Assembly (NCBI RefSeq): GCF_030503735.1
Contig: NZ_CP073096.1
Coordinates: 620,001-684,000 of the forward strand
Reading direction: 5' to 3'
DNA length: 64,000 bases
Source: Corynebacterium tuberculostearicum
GTDB taxonomy: Bacteria > Actinomycetota > Actinomycetes > Mycobacteriales > Mycobacteriaceae
The notes beneath the pieces were generated by a model, which did not search any database, was not told the DNA's origin, and saw only the letters and a program-made list of their open reading frames with translations. Both the position numbers and the translations under genes were made by a program. Of this stretch, positions 41,813-50,271 are shown one piece after another; within the stretch, counting starts at the first letter, position 1, and every line of letters starts with the position of its first letter.

Positions 41813-42898
41813 TTACGCGAGTCGCTCCTTGATGGAAGCAAGCAGTTCCTCCCATGCGGCGACAAACTTATCAACGCCCTCGCGCTCCAGCACTGCAAAG
41901 ACATCATCGAAATCAATGCCGACCTCTTCTAGCTGGGCAAAGACGCTTTCTGCAGCCTCGCGGCTATCAGACAGGGCGTCGCCGTGGAGGTTGCCCTCGG
42001 AGAGAACCGCATCGATGGTCTTTTCCGGCATGGTGTTGACCGTGTGCGGGCCAGCCAGCTCCGATACGTACAAGGTGGCTGGGTACTCCGGATTCTTTAC
42101 ACCGGTAGAAGCCCACAGTGGACGCTGGAGGTGGGCGCCTTCGGGCAAGTCGGCGTCGTTAAGCAAGGCGTCCTGGAAGAGAGCATAGGCGCGCTGTGCA
42201 TTGGCGACGCCCGCCTTACCGCGCAGCGCCAGAGCAATCTCGCTGCCAATAGCTTCCAAGCGCTTATCCACTTCGGTATCCAACCGGGAAACAAAGAAGG
42301 AAGCCACGGAGTGAATGGTGGAGACGTCCTTGCCTGTCTCGGCGGCACGCTTGAGACCGGTACGGAAAGCCTCAATGACATCGCGGTAGCGATCCACGGA
42401 GAAAATAAGAGTGACGTTGACGCTGATTCCCTCCGCCAAGGCATCTTCGATGGCCGGAAGGGAACCGGTGGTGGCCGGAATCTTGATCATCACGTTGGGA
42501 CGATCAACCTTGGACCACAACTCACGCGCTTGTTCAAGGGTGGCAGTAGCATCATCAGAAATGCGTGGGTCGACCTCGATGGACACGCGGCCATCTGCAC
42601 CGTTAGTAGAGGAGTAGATATCCGCAAAGAGGTCGCAGGCATTCTTGACGTCCTCGATGGCCAATGCGTACACCGCTTCATCGGCGGTGGCCTTGGTCTC
42701 CTTCAACGTGGAAAGCTCGGCATCGTAGGCGGTGCCGTTGGTCATCGCCGCGGCGAAAATTGCCGGGTTGGTGGTAACTCCCACGATGGACTTAGCGGAA
42801 ATTATCTCCTTGAGATTGCCCGAAACTAGGCGCTCGCGAGAAAGGTCATCGAGCCAGGTTGAGGTTCCCAGCTGGCCAAGTTCGGAAATGTGGTTCAT
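41813..42898 (-). CDS. tal: Transaldolase
   Basis: Transaldolase moves a dihydroxyacetone unit between sugar phosphates through a lysine Schiff base. The 361-residue protein is the long TalB-like actinobacterial form: ISELGQLGTSTWLDDLSRERL (first part about 4-20), the conserved GVTTNPAIFAAAM (about 39-51), the Schiff-base Lys in NVMIKIPATTGSLPAIEDAL (about 136-155), and SVASFFVSRLDTEVDKRLE. The ATG at 42898 is preceded by a GGAG-like sequence, and tkt ends 27 bases upstream, so tkt and tal are cotranscribed. Confidence 0.96.
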   Translation of the reverse strand: MNHISELGQLGTSTWLDDLSRERLVSGNLKEIISAKSIVGVTTNPAIFAAAMTNGTAYDAELSTLKETKATADEAVYALAIEDVKNACDLFADIYSSTNGADGRVSIEVDPRISDDATATLEQARELWSKVDRPNVMIKIPATTGSLPAIEDALAEGISVNVTLIFSVDRYRDVIEAFRTGLKRAAETGKDVSTIHSVASFFVSRLDTEVDKRLEAIGSEIALALRGKAGVANAQRAYALFQDALLNDADLPEGAHLQRPLWASTGVKNPEYPATLYVSELAGPHTVNTMPEKTIDAVLSEGNLHGDALSDSREAAESVFAQLEEVGIDFDDVFAVLEREGVDKFVAAWEELLASIKERLA

Positions 42899-42925
42899 GA
42901 TTACTCCTTATCCAGTGTTGAAGGT

Positions 42926-45034
42926 TTACTTCTGCGAGGCAGCCAGCGATTCCTGCGCCGCTTCAACAACCGCTGTACTGGTGAAGCCAAATTTCTCAAA
43001 GAGTTCGCCCGCAGGAGCAGAGGCGCCGTAGTGCTCGATGGAAATGGTCCGGCCGAAAGAACCGGTGTACTTGTGCCACGGCATAGCGATGCCGGCTTCG
43101 ATGGAGACGCGGGCCTGCACTTCGCTAGGCAGCACGGACTCGCGGTATGCGTCATCCTGTTCATCAAACCACTCAAGGCACGGTGCGGAGACAACGCGGG
43201 TGGCTGTTCCGGCGGCCTCGAGTTCCTTAGCAGCGGCGACGGCAAGCTGCACCTCAGAGCCGGTAGCGAGGAGGATCACGTCCGGCGTTTCCTTGGACTC
43301 TTCCACCAGAACATAAGCGCCGCGGCGCACGCCATCATGAGCCTTTTCCTTGGTGCCTTCCAGTACCGGTAGTCCCTGGCGGCTCAGCGCCAGGCCCTTT
43401 GGTGCGGCCTTGTACTCGAGAGCTGCGGCCCAAGCCTGTGCGGTTTCGTTGGCATCGGCCGGGCGAATAACGGACAGGTTCGGGATAGCGCGAAGGGCAG
43501 AAAGGGTTTCTACCGGCTGGTGGGTTGGGCCATCCTCGCCTAGGCCGATGGAGTCGTGGGTCCAGACATAGTAGGTATCGGTAGACATTAACGAGCCCAG
43601 GCGGACAGCCGGGTACTGGTACTCGGAGAAAATAAGGAAGGTGCCGCCGTAAACGCGGGTATTGCCGTGCAGAGCAATACCGTTCATGATCGCAGACATC
43701 GCGTGCTCGCGAATGCCAAAGTGGAGGTTGCGGCCATACGGCTGAGCCGACCACATATCGGTGGTAATGGCCGTGGGGCCGAAGGAGTCCGCGCCCTTAA
43801 TCACGGTGTTATTGGAGCCAGCAAGGTCAGCAGAGCCACCCCACATCTCAGGAAGGGAAGCGGCCAATGCTTGGATGGTGGCCTCAGAAGCCTTGCGGGT
43901 GGCTAAAGATTCACCCGGTTCCCACACCGGCAATTCAGCGTCAAAATCTTGCGGCAATTCGCGCGCTAGCATGCGGTCAAAGAGTGCCTTATTCTCTGGA
44001 TTAGCTGCAGCCCATTCGTCGAACTTCTTCTGCCACGCGGCGTGCTTCTCGGCGCCGCGCTCGCGCAGCTTGCGGGTGTGCGCGATAACCTCGTCGTCGA
44101 TGTGGAAGCTGCGTTCCGGATCGAAGCCTAAGACCTCCTTGGTGGCAGCTACCTCGTCATCGCCCAGTGCAGCGCCATGAACGCCGCCGGTATTCATCTT
44201 ATTCGGGGCCGGGTAGCCAATGACGGTCTTCACGCGGATGAAGGACGGGCGCTCGGTCTCTGCCTGGGCTGCCTTGACGGCCTCCTCAATGGCTACGACG
44301 TCTTCGCCGGATTCGACCGTTTGGACGTGCCAGCCGTAGGCCTCGTAGCGGGCGACCACGTCTTCATTGAAAGCAATATTCGTATCGTCCTCAATAGAGA
44401 TGCGGTTATCGTCCCAGAAGACAATCAAGTTTCCCAGCTTTTGCGTACCCGCCAGGGAAGAAGCCTCAGCGGTAACGCCCTCCTGCAGGTCACCATCGGA
44501 AGCAATGGTGTAGACGTAGTGGTCGAAGGGAGACTCGCCGGCCGGTGCCTCTGGATCGAAAAGGCCGCGCTCTTTTCGTGCCGCCATGGCCATGCCAACG
44601 GAGGAAGCAAGGCCTTGGCCAAGGGGGCCAGTGGTGATTTCCACGCCATCGGTGTGGTGCACCTCAGGGTGGCCAGGCGTGCGCGATCCCCACGTGCGCA
44701 GCTGCTCGAGATCGTCCATCTCCAAGCCAAAGCCGCCCAGGTAGAGCTGGATGTACTGGGTGAGCGAAGAGTGACCAACCGATAGAACGAAGCGGTCGCG
44801 GCCGGCCCAGTGCACATCGGCGGGATCATGGTTAATGACGCGCTGATACAAGGTGTATGCGAGGGGAGCGAGGGACATTGCGGTGCCCGGGTGGCCGGAA
44901 CCGCATTCTTGTACAGCATCTGCGGCTAGTACTCGCACGGTGTCGACGGCGCGGGTGTCAATCTCCGACCAATCCGCCGGGTAACGGCGCTCAACCATAG
45001 TTTGGAGTTCTGGGGACAAATTATCTTTCGACAC
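42926..45034 (-). CDS. tkt: Transketolase
   Basis: Transketolase moves two-carbon ketol units between sugar phosphates with thiamine diphosphate. The 702-residue protein has the catalytic His in ECGSGHPGTAMSLAPLAYTLY (first part about 43-57), the ThDP-binding SDGDLQEGVTAEASSLAG (GDG-type, about 160-177) with the metal-binding WDDNRISIEDD, the central pyrimidine domain with RNLHFGIREHAMSAIMNG, and the C-terminal domain. GAGG about eight bases before the GTG at 45034 fixes the start; a longer frame opens at 45061. It heads the minus-strand pentose phosphate cluster. Confidence 0.96.
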   Translation of the reverse strand: MSKDNLSPELQTMVERRYPADWSEIDTRAVDTVRVLAADAVQECGSGHPGTAMSLAPLAYTLYQRVINHDPADVHWAGRDRFVLSVGHSSLTQYIQLYLGGFGLEMDDLEQLRTWGSRTPGHPEVHHTDGVEITTGPLGQGLASSVGMAMAARKERGLFDPEAPAGESPFDHYVYTIASDGDLQEGVTAEASSLAGTQKLGNLIVFWDDNRISIEDDTNIAFNEDVVARYEAYGWHVQTVESGEDVVAIEEAVKAAQAETERPSFIRVKTVIGYPAPNKMNTGGVHGAALGDDEVAATKEVLGFDPERSFHIDDEVIAHTRKLRERGAEKHAAWQKKFDEWAAANPENKALFDRMLARELPQDFDAELPVWEPGESLATRKASEATIQALAASLPEMWGGSADLAGSNNTVIKGADSFGPTAITTDMWSAQPYGRNLHFGIREHAMSAIMNGIALHGNTRVYGGTFLIFSEYQYPAVRLGSLMSTDTYYVWTHDSIGLGEDGPTHQPVETLSALRAIPNLSVIRPADANETAQAWAAALEYKAAPKGLALSRQGLPVLEGTKEKAHDGVRRGAYVLVEESKETPDVILLATGSEVQLAVAAAKELEAAGTATRVVSAPCLEWFDEQDDAYRESVLPSEVQARVSIEAGIAMPWHKYTGSFGRTISIEHYGASAPAGELFEKFGFTSTAVVEAAQESLAASQK

Positions 45035-45345
45035 TGGAAAGCCTCGCTTACGTCTAGGCAAAAGTACTTAACTTTATTCAGTCTAGTAATTTTTTAACCG
45101 GCGGTGCGCAATTATAGAAAGCTAGGCATAAACGGTATGCTGGCATGGCTAAGTGGAGTGCGCGTAGGCGCTAGAGCGTGCACTGAATCTAGCGGCCATA
45201 GGCCTGTTGTCTTTCGCCCCGGCGCCGAAAACTGTGAGTGAGAGAACTGGAACTTTTTCAAGGGCATGTGCGACCGCTAGGGGTGACCGCGCGCAGGAAG
45301 TGCGCGGGACACAGTTCACCAACGTTCAGATAGTGGAGGAATCCC
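45035..45345. promoter_or_regulatory. 311-base divergent region between tkt and ctaB
   Basis: No gene is supported. For tkt, the minus strand has TAGACT (complement of AGTCTA at 45081-45086), about 47 bases before the start codon. For ctaB, GGTATGCT near 45134-45141 is an extended -10; its leader of nearly 200 bases would contain a GC-rich hairpin (CGCGCA, then TGCGCG at about 45290-45306) about 26 bases before the GGAGG of ctaB. Confidence 0.45.
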
Positions 45346-46290
45346 TTGGAGACCATCAAGGCCTATTTTGCGCTAACGAAACCGAGGATCATTGAACTCC
45401 TCCTCGTGGCCGCAATCCCGGCGATGCTCCAAGCGCAACGCGGCGTGGAGGCCGTTTCAGACAATATCTGGCTTATCGTGTCGACTATTTTCGGCGGTTG
45501 GATGGGCGCTGCTGCCGCCCACACGTTTAATAACGTCGTGGACTACGAGCTGGATCAAAAAATGCAGCGCACGAGAGCCCGCCCGTTGGTAAGGGCCAAG
45601 ATTACTAAGCGAAACGCAGCAATTTTCGCCTGGGTAATGCTCATCATGTCCGTGCTGTGGTTGGGTGTCCTAGCTCATTCCTGGCTGGCGGCCTTCTTCG
45701 TGATTTTGACGAACTTTTTCTATGTCTTCGTCTACACCAAGTTTTTGAAGATGCGCAATGCTCAAAATATCGTCTGGGGCGGCTTGGCCGGCTGCATGCC
45801 GGCGATGGTCGGCTGGGCGGTTATCCGGGATAACGCTCCTGCTGGAGAGCCTGACCGCTGGTGGCAGGCAATCGTGCTCTTCCTCATCATCTTCTTCTGG
45901 ACTCCGCCACACACGTGGGCGCTGGCCATGAAGTACAAGGAAGACTACCGCAAGGCCGGCGTGCCGATGCTGCCCGTAGTGGCTGATGAGAAGGAAGTCA
46001 CTCGACAGATCGTGTGGTATACCGTGGGCACGGTTATCGTAACCCTACTTATCGTCCCCGCTGCATCGTGGATTTACTTGGTCGCAGCTCTTGCCTCCGG
46101 CGCGGTATTCCTGTGGATGGCTATACGCCTGCACAAAGGAGTCAACAACGGTGCCAGGGTTAAGCCGATGCGCCTGTTCATTTACTCTAATAACTATCTG
46201 TCGGTGCTCTTTATCGGGTTGTCCATCGATGCAGTATTGGGTTGGGAGCCACTAGGCAGGATGCTTGGCTGGTCGGCCACGTTATTCTAA
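45346..46290 (+). CDS. ctaB: Protoheme IX farnesyltransferase (heme o synthase)
   Basis: CtaB adds a farnesyl group to heme b, giving heme o, the precursor of heme a of the cytochrome aa3 oxidase. The 314-residue membrane protein has about nine hydrophobic segments, the Asp-rich prenyltransferase motif [20 protein letters not shown] (about 66-85), and the second motif [16 protein letters not shown] (about 199-214). The start is TTG, six bases after GGAGG. The next step, heme a synthesis, is done by CtaA, encoded at 47.4 kb on the other strand. Confidence 0.95.
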   Translation: METIKAYFALTKPRIIELLLVAAIPAMLQAQRGVEAVSDNIWLIVSTIFGGWMGAAAAHTFNNVVDYELDQKMQRTRARPLVRAKITKRNAAIFAWVMLIMSVLWLGVLAHSWLAAFFVILTNFFYVFVYTKFLKMRNAQNIVWGGLAGCMPAMVGWAVIRDNAPAGEPDRWWQAIVLFLIIFFWTPPHTWALAMKYKEDYRKAGVPMLPVVADEKEVTRQIVWYTVGTVIVTLLIVPAASWIYLVAALASGAVFLWMAIRLHKGVNNGARVKPMRLFIYSNNYLSVLFIGLSIDAVLGWEPLGRMLGWSATLF

Positions 46291-46321
46291 CTGCACCCAG
46301 ATACCCAAGGATAAGAAGGCG

Positions 46322-46355
46322 AAAGCGCGGGAAGGCAAATGCGTTCCCGCGCTTT
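46322..46355. terminator. Bidirectional terminator between ctaB and qor
   Basis: AAAGCGCGGGAA (46322-46333) pairs perfectly with TTCCCGCGCTTT (46344-46355) with a ten-base loop. It lies between convergent genes and supplies T-rich ends on both strands. Confidence 0.8.
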
Positions 46356-46373
46356 AGGCGTTTGTGGGTGGGT

Positions 46374-47351
46374 TTAGGCTTTATCGCCAGCTTGGACGCG
46401 CAGCACGATGGAACCGGTAGTCTTGCGCTCTTGGAGATCGCGGTGAGCCGCAGCGGCATCTTCCAGTAGGTAGGAGGCCGTGACGTTGAAGCTCAAATCG
46501 CCATCGATAACAGCTTGGACGACCGCCTGGGCACGCATTTGGAACTCGCCTTCTTGGGCTGTCCATGCGCCGATGGTAGGCCGGGTGAGAAAGATAGACC
46601 CATGCTTGTTTAGCAGCTGCGGGTCGATAGGCTCAACTGGGCCAGAGGCGGCGCCGAATAGAGCGATGGTGCCACGGGGGCGTACTGCTTCGAGTGACTC
46701 GTGGAAGGTAGCCTTGCCGACGCCGTCGTAAACCACGTCAACACCCCTATCACCGTTGTAGCGACGGACCTGCTCGGCGAGTCCGTCGCCATAGCGAAAT
46801 ACCTTATCCGCACCGGCTGCGTAGGAGAGTTCCTCCTTTTCGTCCGTGGAGACCACCGTATAAACGGTAGCGCCGAGCGACGATGCCATTTGGGTGAGGA
46901 TCTGGCCTACACCGCCGGCACCGGCAGTAATCAGGCAGGAAGCTCCTTCACCCAGTTGATAAACGCCATGCGCCAAATAGTGTGCGGTAATTCCCTGCAT
47001 CAACATAGAGGCAGCGACTTCTGGCTGGAAATCATCCGGGACCGCCACAAGTCCCTCGCGTGGGACGCAGACCTGTTCGGCGTAGGAGCCAAAAGCCTGG
47101 TTCCAGGCCACCATTGTGCCCTCGGCAATTTCCCCCTTGGGGTCGTGGACAACGCGTCCGGTGCCTTCGAATCCGGGAATGAACGGGGTGGCCGCGTTAT
47201 AGATACCCTCACGATAATAGGTATCGATGTAGTTGACGCCAGCCATGATGACGTCCACCAAAACCTCGTCGTCATTAGGCGTGGGGGCAGGAACTTCGGT
47301 ATAGCGAAGTACTTCTGGTCCGCCGGTTTCTGTGACCTGAATTGCGTGCAT
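46374..47351 (-). CDS. qor: Quinone oxidoreductase (zinc-free MDR family)
   Basis: This 325-residue protein is a member of the NADPH:quinone reductase group of medium-chain dehydrogenase/reductases. It has the GroES-like N-terminal domain (VLVDVIMAGVNYIDTYYREG, about 31-50; PGFEGTGRV) and the Rossmann motif GAGGVGQILTQMASSLGATV (about 144-163), with GVGKATFHESLEAVRPRG following. It lacks the zinc-binding cysteines of alcohol dehydrogenases. The location between ctaB and ctaA is conserved in corynebacteria, as I recall it, but its physiological substrate is not known. Confidence 0.9.
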   Translation of the reverse strand: MHAIQVTETGGPEVLRYTEVPAPTPNDDEVLVDVIMAGVNYIDTYYREGIYNAATPFIPGFEGTGRVVHDPKGEIAEGTMVAWNQAFGSYAEQVCVPREGLVAVPDDFQPEVAASMLMQGITAHYLAHGVYQLGEGASCLITAGAGGVGQILTQMASSLGATVYTVVSTDEKEELSYAAGADKVFRYGDGLAEQVRRYNGDRGVDVVYDGVGKATFHESLEAVRPRGTIALFGAASGPVEPIDPQLLNKHGSIFLTRPTIGAWTAQEGEFQMRAQAVVQAVIDGDLSFNVTASYLLEDAAAAHRDLQERKTTGSIVLRVQAGDKA

Positions 47352-47367
47352 ATAGCCAGGCTAGCGC

Positions 47368-47400
47368 AAAAAGCCGGCCGAGTGCAGTGCCTCGGCCGGC
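47368..47400 (-). terminator. Rho-independent terminator of ctaA
   Basis: Minus strand: GCCGGCCGAG (47400-47391) pairs perfectly with CTCGGCCGGC (47382-47373) around an eight-base loop, followed by TTTTT (47372-47368). It lies 15 bases after the ctaA stop. Confidence 0.85.
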
Positions 47401-47415
47401 CGTAAGCATTATGGG

Positions 47416-48435
47416 CTAAGCAGTCGCTCGCTCTTGTTCAAGAGAGGTTTGGCGCGCCGCGTACTTCTCATCGCCGCTGGGAGAGCCGGTGATGAGATCC
47501 GCGGTGCCGTCGGTGCGGCGTACACCGTGCGCCCAGAGCAGGGCTGTATAAGCCGTAACGAAGGAAGAAAGGCCGATATGGAACGGCACCGTCCACCGCG
47601 GAATGCTCATGTAGAACTGATAGACGCCGACGGCCCACTGAATGAGGATGCACACGATAAGGGCCCAACCTGCCTTCTTGGCATCCTGTGGCGCGCGCTT
47701 CTTGTACAGCAAGAAGATGGTAATGACGCTTAGCGTCAGGTAGACGTACATGCACATGGCGTGGGTGACGGCCATGGCCTCGGTATCTACCTGTAGTCGG
47801 CCTTCCATTCCCACGCCGGAATCACCGGAGTGGACACCCGACCCGGTAACCATCGTGCCGGTGATGAGCACAATGCTCAGGGCAACGGTAGCGACCGCTG
47901 CAAGGAGGCGAATCGCTTGAGGGAAGCGAGCGCGTGGCGTTCCGTCATCAGGTTCCAAAATGCGGGAATAAAGCATTGCCGCCAGCCATACCAAGAGCAT
48001 CGAAGGTAGGAAGTGCAACGCCACGGACCACCAGCGGAGGTCTAGGTGGACAGAGATACCGCCGATGATCGCCTGCAGTACGATGCCAGCGACGTTGAGC
48101 CATGCATAAACCTTGAGCTCTGCGCGGCGACGCGCCATGCGCATGGCAATGACGGCGGCGACAGCCGCTGCGGTTACGACGAAAGTAAGCAGGCGGTTAC
48201 CAAACTCGATGGCCTGATGGATCGCAGGTGCAGCGCCTTCCATAGGGACAAGGGAGCCTGGTTGGCATTCCGGCCAGGTGGGACAACCCAATCCCGAGCC
48301 GGTCACGCGGACAATGGAACCAGACACGGTGATGCCACCCTGGCACAAGAGGAGGATGAGCGCGATGAGGCGCTGCTGTTGCAGTGTAGGGGCGGCTTCC
48401 TTAAAGAAGTGCCTGATCTTCGTCCAGTAATTCAC
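47416..48435 (-). CDS. ctaA: Heme A synthase (COX15/CtaA family)
   Basis: CtaA oxidises the methyl group of heme o to a formyl group, making heme a for cytochrome aa3 oxidase. The 339-residue protein has about eight membrane segments, the conserved first loop GSIVRVTGSGLGCPTWPECQ (about 39-58) and conserved His residues in the helices that bind heme (AIHQAIEFGNRLL, WSVALHFLPSM, THAMCMYVYL). The frame opens at an ATG (48444), but AGGA is eight bases before the GTG at 48435, which I chose. CtaB acts upstream in the same pathway. Confidence 0.93.
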   Translation of the reverse strand: MNYWTKIRHFFKEAAPTLQQQRLIALILLLCQGGITVSGSIVRVTGSGLGCPTWPECQPGSLVPMEGAAPAIHQAIEFGNRLLTFVVTAAAVAAVIAMRMARRRAELKVYAWLNVAGIVLQAIIGGISVHLDLRWWSVALHFLPSMLLVWLAAMLYSRILEPDDGTPRARFPQAIRLLAAVATVALSIVLITGTMVTGSGVHSGDSGVGMEGRLQVDTEAMAVTHAMCMYVYLTLSVITIFLLYKKRAPQDAKKAGWALIVCILIQWAVGVYQFYMSIPRWTVPFHIGLSSFVTAYTALLWAHGVRRTDGTADLITGSPSGDEKYAARQTSLEQERATA

Positions 48436-48470
48436 GCATAGCATCCTACTAGTCGGGAGATTTCGGGCAT

Positions 48471-48496
48471 AAAAATTCCTCTCGTTTCGAAAGGAA
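48471..48496 (-). terminator. Rho-independent terminator of the mptB-ABC operon
   Basis: Minus strand: TTCCTTTCG and CGAGAGGAA form a nine-base stem (one G-U) with a three-base loop AAA, followed directly by TTTTT. It lies 18 bases after the permease stop. Confidence 0.8.
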
Positions 48497-48513
48497 CCGG
48501 ATAAAAGTCACAT

Positions 48514-49278
48514 TTAGCCATCGAAGCGGAACCAACGGACCGCAGCGAACGACGCCACCGCAAGCCACGCCAACAAGGATAGGAGCTCGAGGCCGGGGAA
48601 GACGGAATTAGAGGCGTCGGTAAGCGCGCCTGCTAGGGCGACGGTCGGCACCGCGTTGAGGATGCCATTATCGCCCAGTCCCTGGGAGTAGAGGGTCCAT
48701 CCGACTACGCCGAGGAGCAGGAACCAGATGAGATTGGCTAGTGCGAGTACCACCTCAGAGCTGAGGGTGCCGCCGAGCAGCAGCCCCATGGCGGTAAAAG
48801 CCGCAACGCCAAAAAATAGCGAAAGCAACATGAGCAGCACCCCGCCCAGGCTGATACGGAGACCCAGGATATAGGCAGCTATGCCCAAAACGAGGATTTG
48901 GAATACCACCATGGTGAGCACGCCGAGGATCTTGCCGCCAATAATGGCCCATGCGGGCACACCGGACGCGCCGGTGCGTTTAAGGGCCCCGTAGCGCCGG
49001 TCAAAGGCAAGTGAAATGGCCTGACCGGTAAAGCCTGCGGAGGTGGCCGCAACTGCAAGCACCATGGGAAAAACCTCGTGCAAGCCATGTCCGGTGAGTG
49101 ACTCTAGGTGGGCCGCGCCAATGAGCAGGGCCAGCGGTATGATGACGCTCAGCAATTGCTGTTCGCCGTGGCGCAGCATGAGTTTTGCTTCCATCTTTCC
49201 TTGCGCGAGCAACATGGCGCCGGCGCTAGCCCGTTTGGGGGCCGGGGTAAAGGTTCCAGTGTTAAAGGTAGTGCTCAT
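48514..49278 (-). CDS. ABC transporter permease (ABC-2 type)
   Basis: A 254-residue integral membrane protein with six hydrophobic segments and a cytoplasmic N-terminal stretch of about 30 residues, typical of ABC-2-type exporters. The conserved loop region FDRRYGALKRTGASGVPAW (about 94-112) matches the family. The ATP-binding subunit is encoded immediately upstream, 57 bases away. The substrate is unknown: it could be an envelope lipid or glycolipid, given the co-transcribed mannosyltransferase gene, or a drug. This is inference from position only. Confidence 0.8.
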   Translation of the reverse strand: MSTTFNTGTFTPAPKRASAGAMLLAQGKMEAKLMLRHGEQQLLSVIIPLALLIGAAHLESLTGHGLHEVFPMVLAVAATSAGFTGQAISLAFDRRYGALKRTGASGVPAWAIIGGKILGVLTMVVFQILVLGIAAYILGLRISLGGVLLMLLSLFFGVAAFTAMGLLLGGTLSSEVVLALANLIWFLLLGVVGWTLYSQGLGDNGILNAVPTVALAGALTDASNSVFPGLELLSLLAWLAVASFAAVRWFRFDG

Positions 49279-49335
49279 GTGGTGCCTTCTTTCCGCAACG
49301 CAGTTGATTGAATTCGATCCTGGCGGAGGGCGCAG

Positions 49336-50265
49336 CTAGCTGCGCAAATGGCGCCCGGTAAGGTCAAGGAAGACCTCCTCTAAGTTGCGGTGAGTTGCGT
49401 CTAAGCGCCGCAACAGGACTCCTTGGCGGGCAAGTTCGGCGCTCAACGCGGCAATCGTCTCGGGTGTGCCGGCCTGGGTCAAGCGGTAATGCAGCGGCCG
49501 GGATTTGGTCGCTCGAATTCCAGCCTCAGCCAAAGCCTCCATATCAATATCGATATCGGTGCTGAAACTAAGCCCTGCCGAGTCCGACTGGGCGGTAAGT
49601 TCCGCGGGGGAGCCGTGGGCTACCAGCTCGCCATGATCCATGATTGCCACTCGGTCCGCTAGTGACTCCGCTTCATCCATGAGGTGGGTGGTAAGAACAA
49701 TGGTGACGCCATCGCGCCTCAGGGCTCGAACAAGGTCCCAGACCGCCAAACGGGATTGTGCATCCATGCCAGCGGTGGGCTCATCGAGAAAAACTAGCTC
49801 GGGCCGACCGATGATTGCTAGGGCGAGGGAAAGCCGTTGTTGCTGCCCGCCGGAGAGTCTGCGATAGGAAGTCCGGGCTACTCCTTCCAGCCCGAGCGTT
49901 TCCAGTAGCCAGTGCGGGGAGAGGGGATGGGCGCTGTAGCTAGCGGAAAGTTCTAGCATTTCCAGAACACGGATGCCGGAGTAGGAACCACCACCCTGCA
50001 ACATGATGCCGACCTTTTCGCGCACCTTGTCCGGTGCGGAACTCGGGTCTAGCCCGAGGACGTCGATTGTGCCGCTGGTGGGGTGGATAAAACCCTCTGA
50101 CATCTCAATCGTCGTGGACTTTCCGGCGCCATTGGGGCCTAGGAGGCAAAAGACCTCACCTGTGGCAACGCTAAGGCTTAGACCGTTAACGGCGGTGGTG
50201 GAGCCATATTTTTTCACCACGTTGTCCACGGTGAGGGCTGGGCGATCGGCTGAAATGGAATTCAC
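49336..50265 (-). CDS. ABC transporter ATP-binding protein
   Basis: This 309-residue ATPase of the ABC-2 exporter type has the Walker A GPNGAGKST (about 39-47), the Q-loop MLQGGGSYSG, the signature LSGGQQQRLSLALAI (about 138-152), Walker B LVFLDEPTAGMDA (about 157-169) and an H-loop TTHLMDEAE. A C-terminal domain of about 85 residues (about 220-309) is present, as in daunorubicin/multidrug-type ATPases. It starts with GTG six bases after the mptB stop, and the permease follows, so these three genes are likely one operon. Confidence 0.88.
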   Translation of the reverse strand: MNSISADRPALTVDNVVKKYGSTTAVNGLSLSVATGEVFCLLGPNGAGKSTTIEMSEGFIHPTSGTIDVLGLDPSSAPDKVREKVGIMLQGGGSYSGIRVLEMLELSASYSAHPLSPHWLLETLGLEGVARTSYRRLSGGQQQRLSLALAIIGRPELVFLDEPTAGMDAQSRLAVWDLVRALRRDGVTIVLTTHLMDEAESLADRVAIMDHGELVAHGSPAELTAQSDSAGLSFSTDIDIDMEALAEAGIRATKSRPLHYRLTQAGTPETIAALSAELARQGVLLRRLDATHRNLEEVFLDLTGRHLRS

Positions 50266-50271
50266 GTGGGA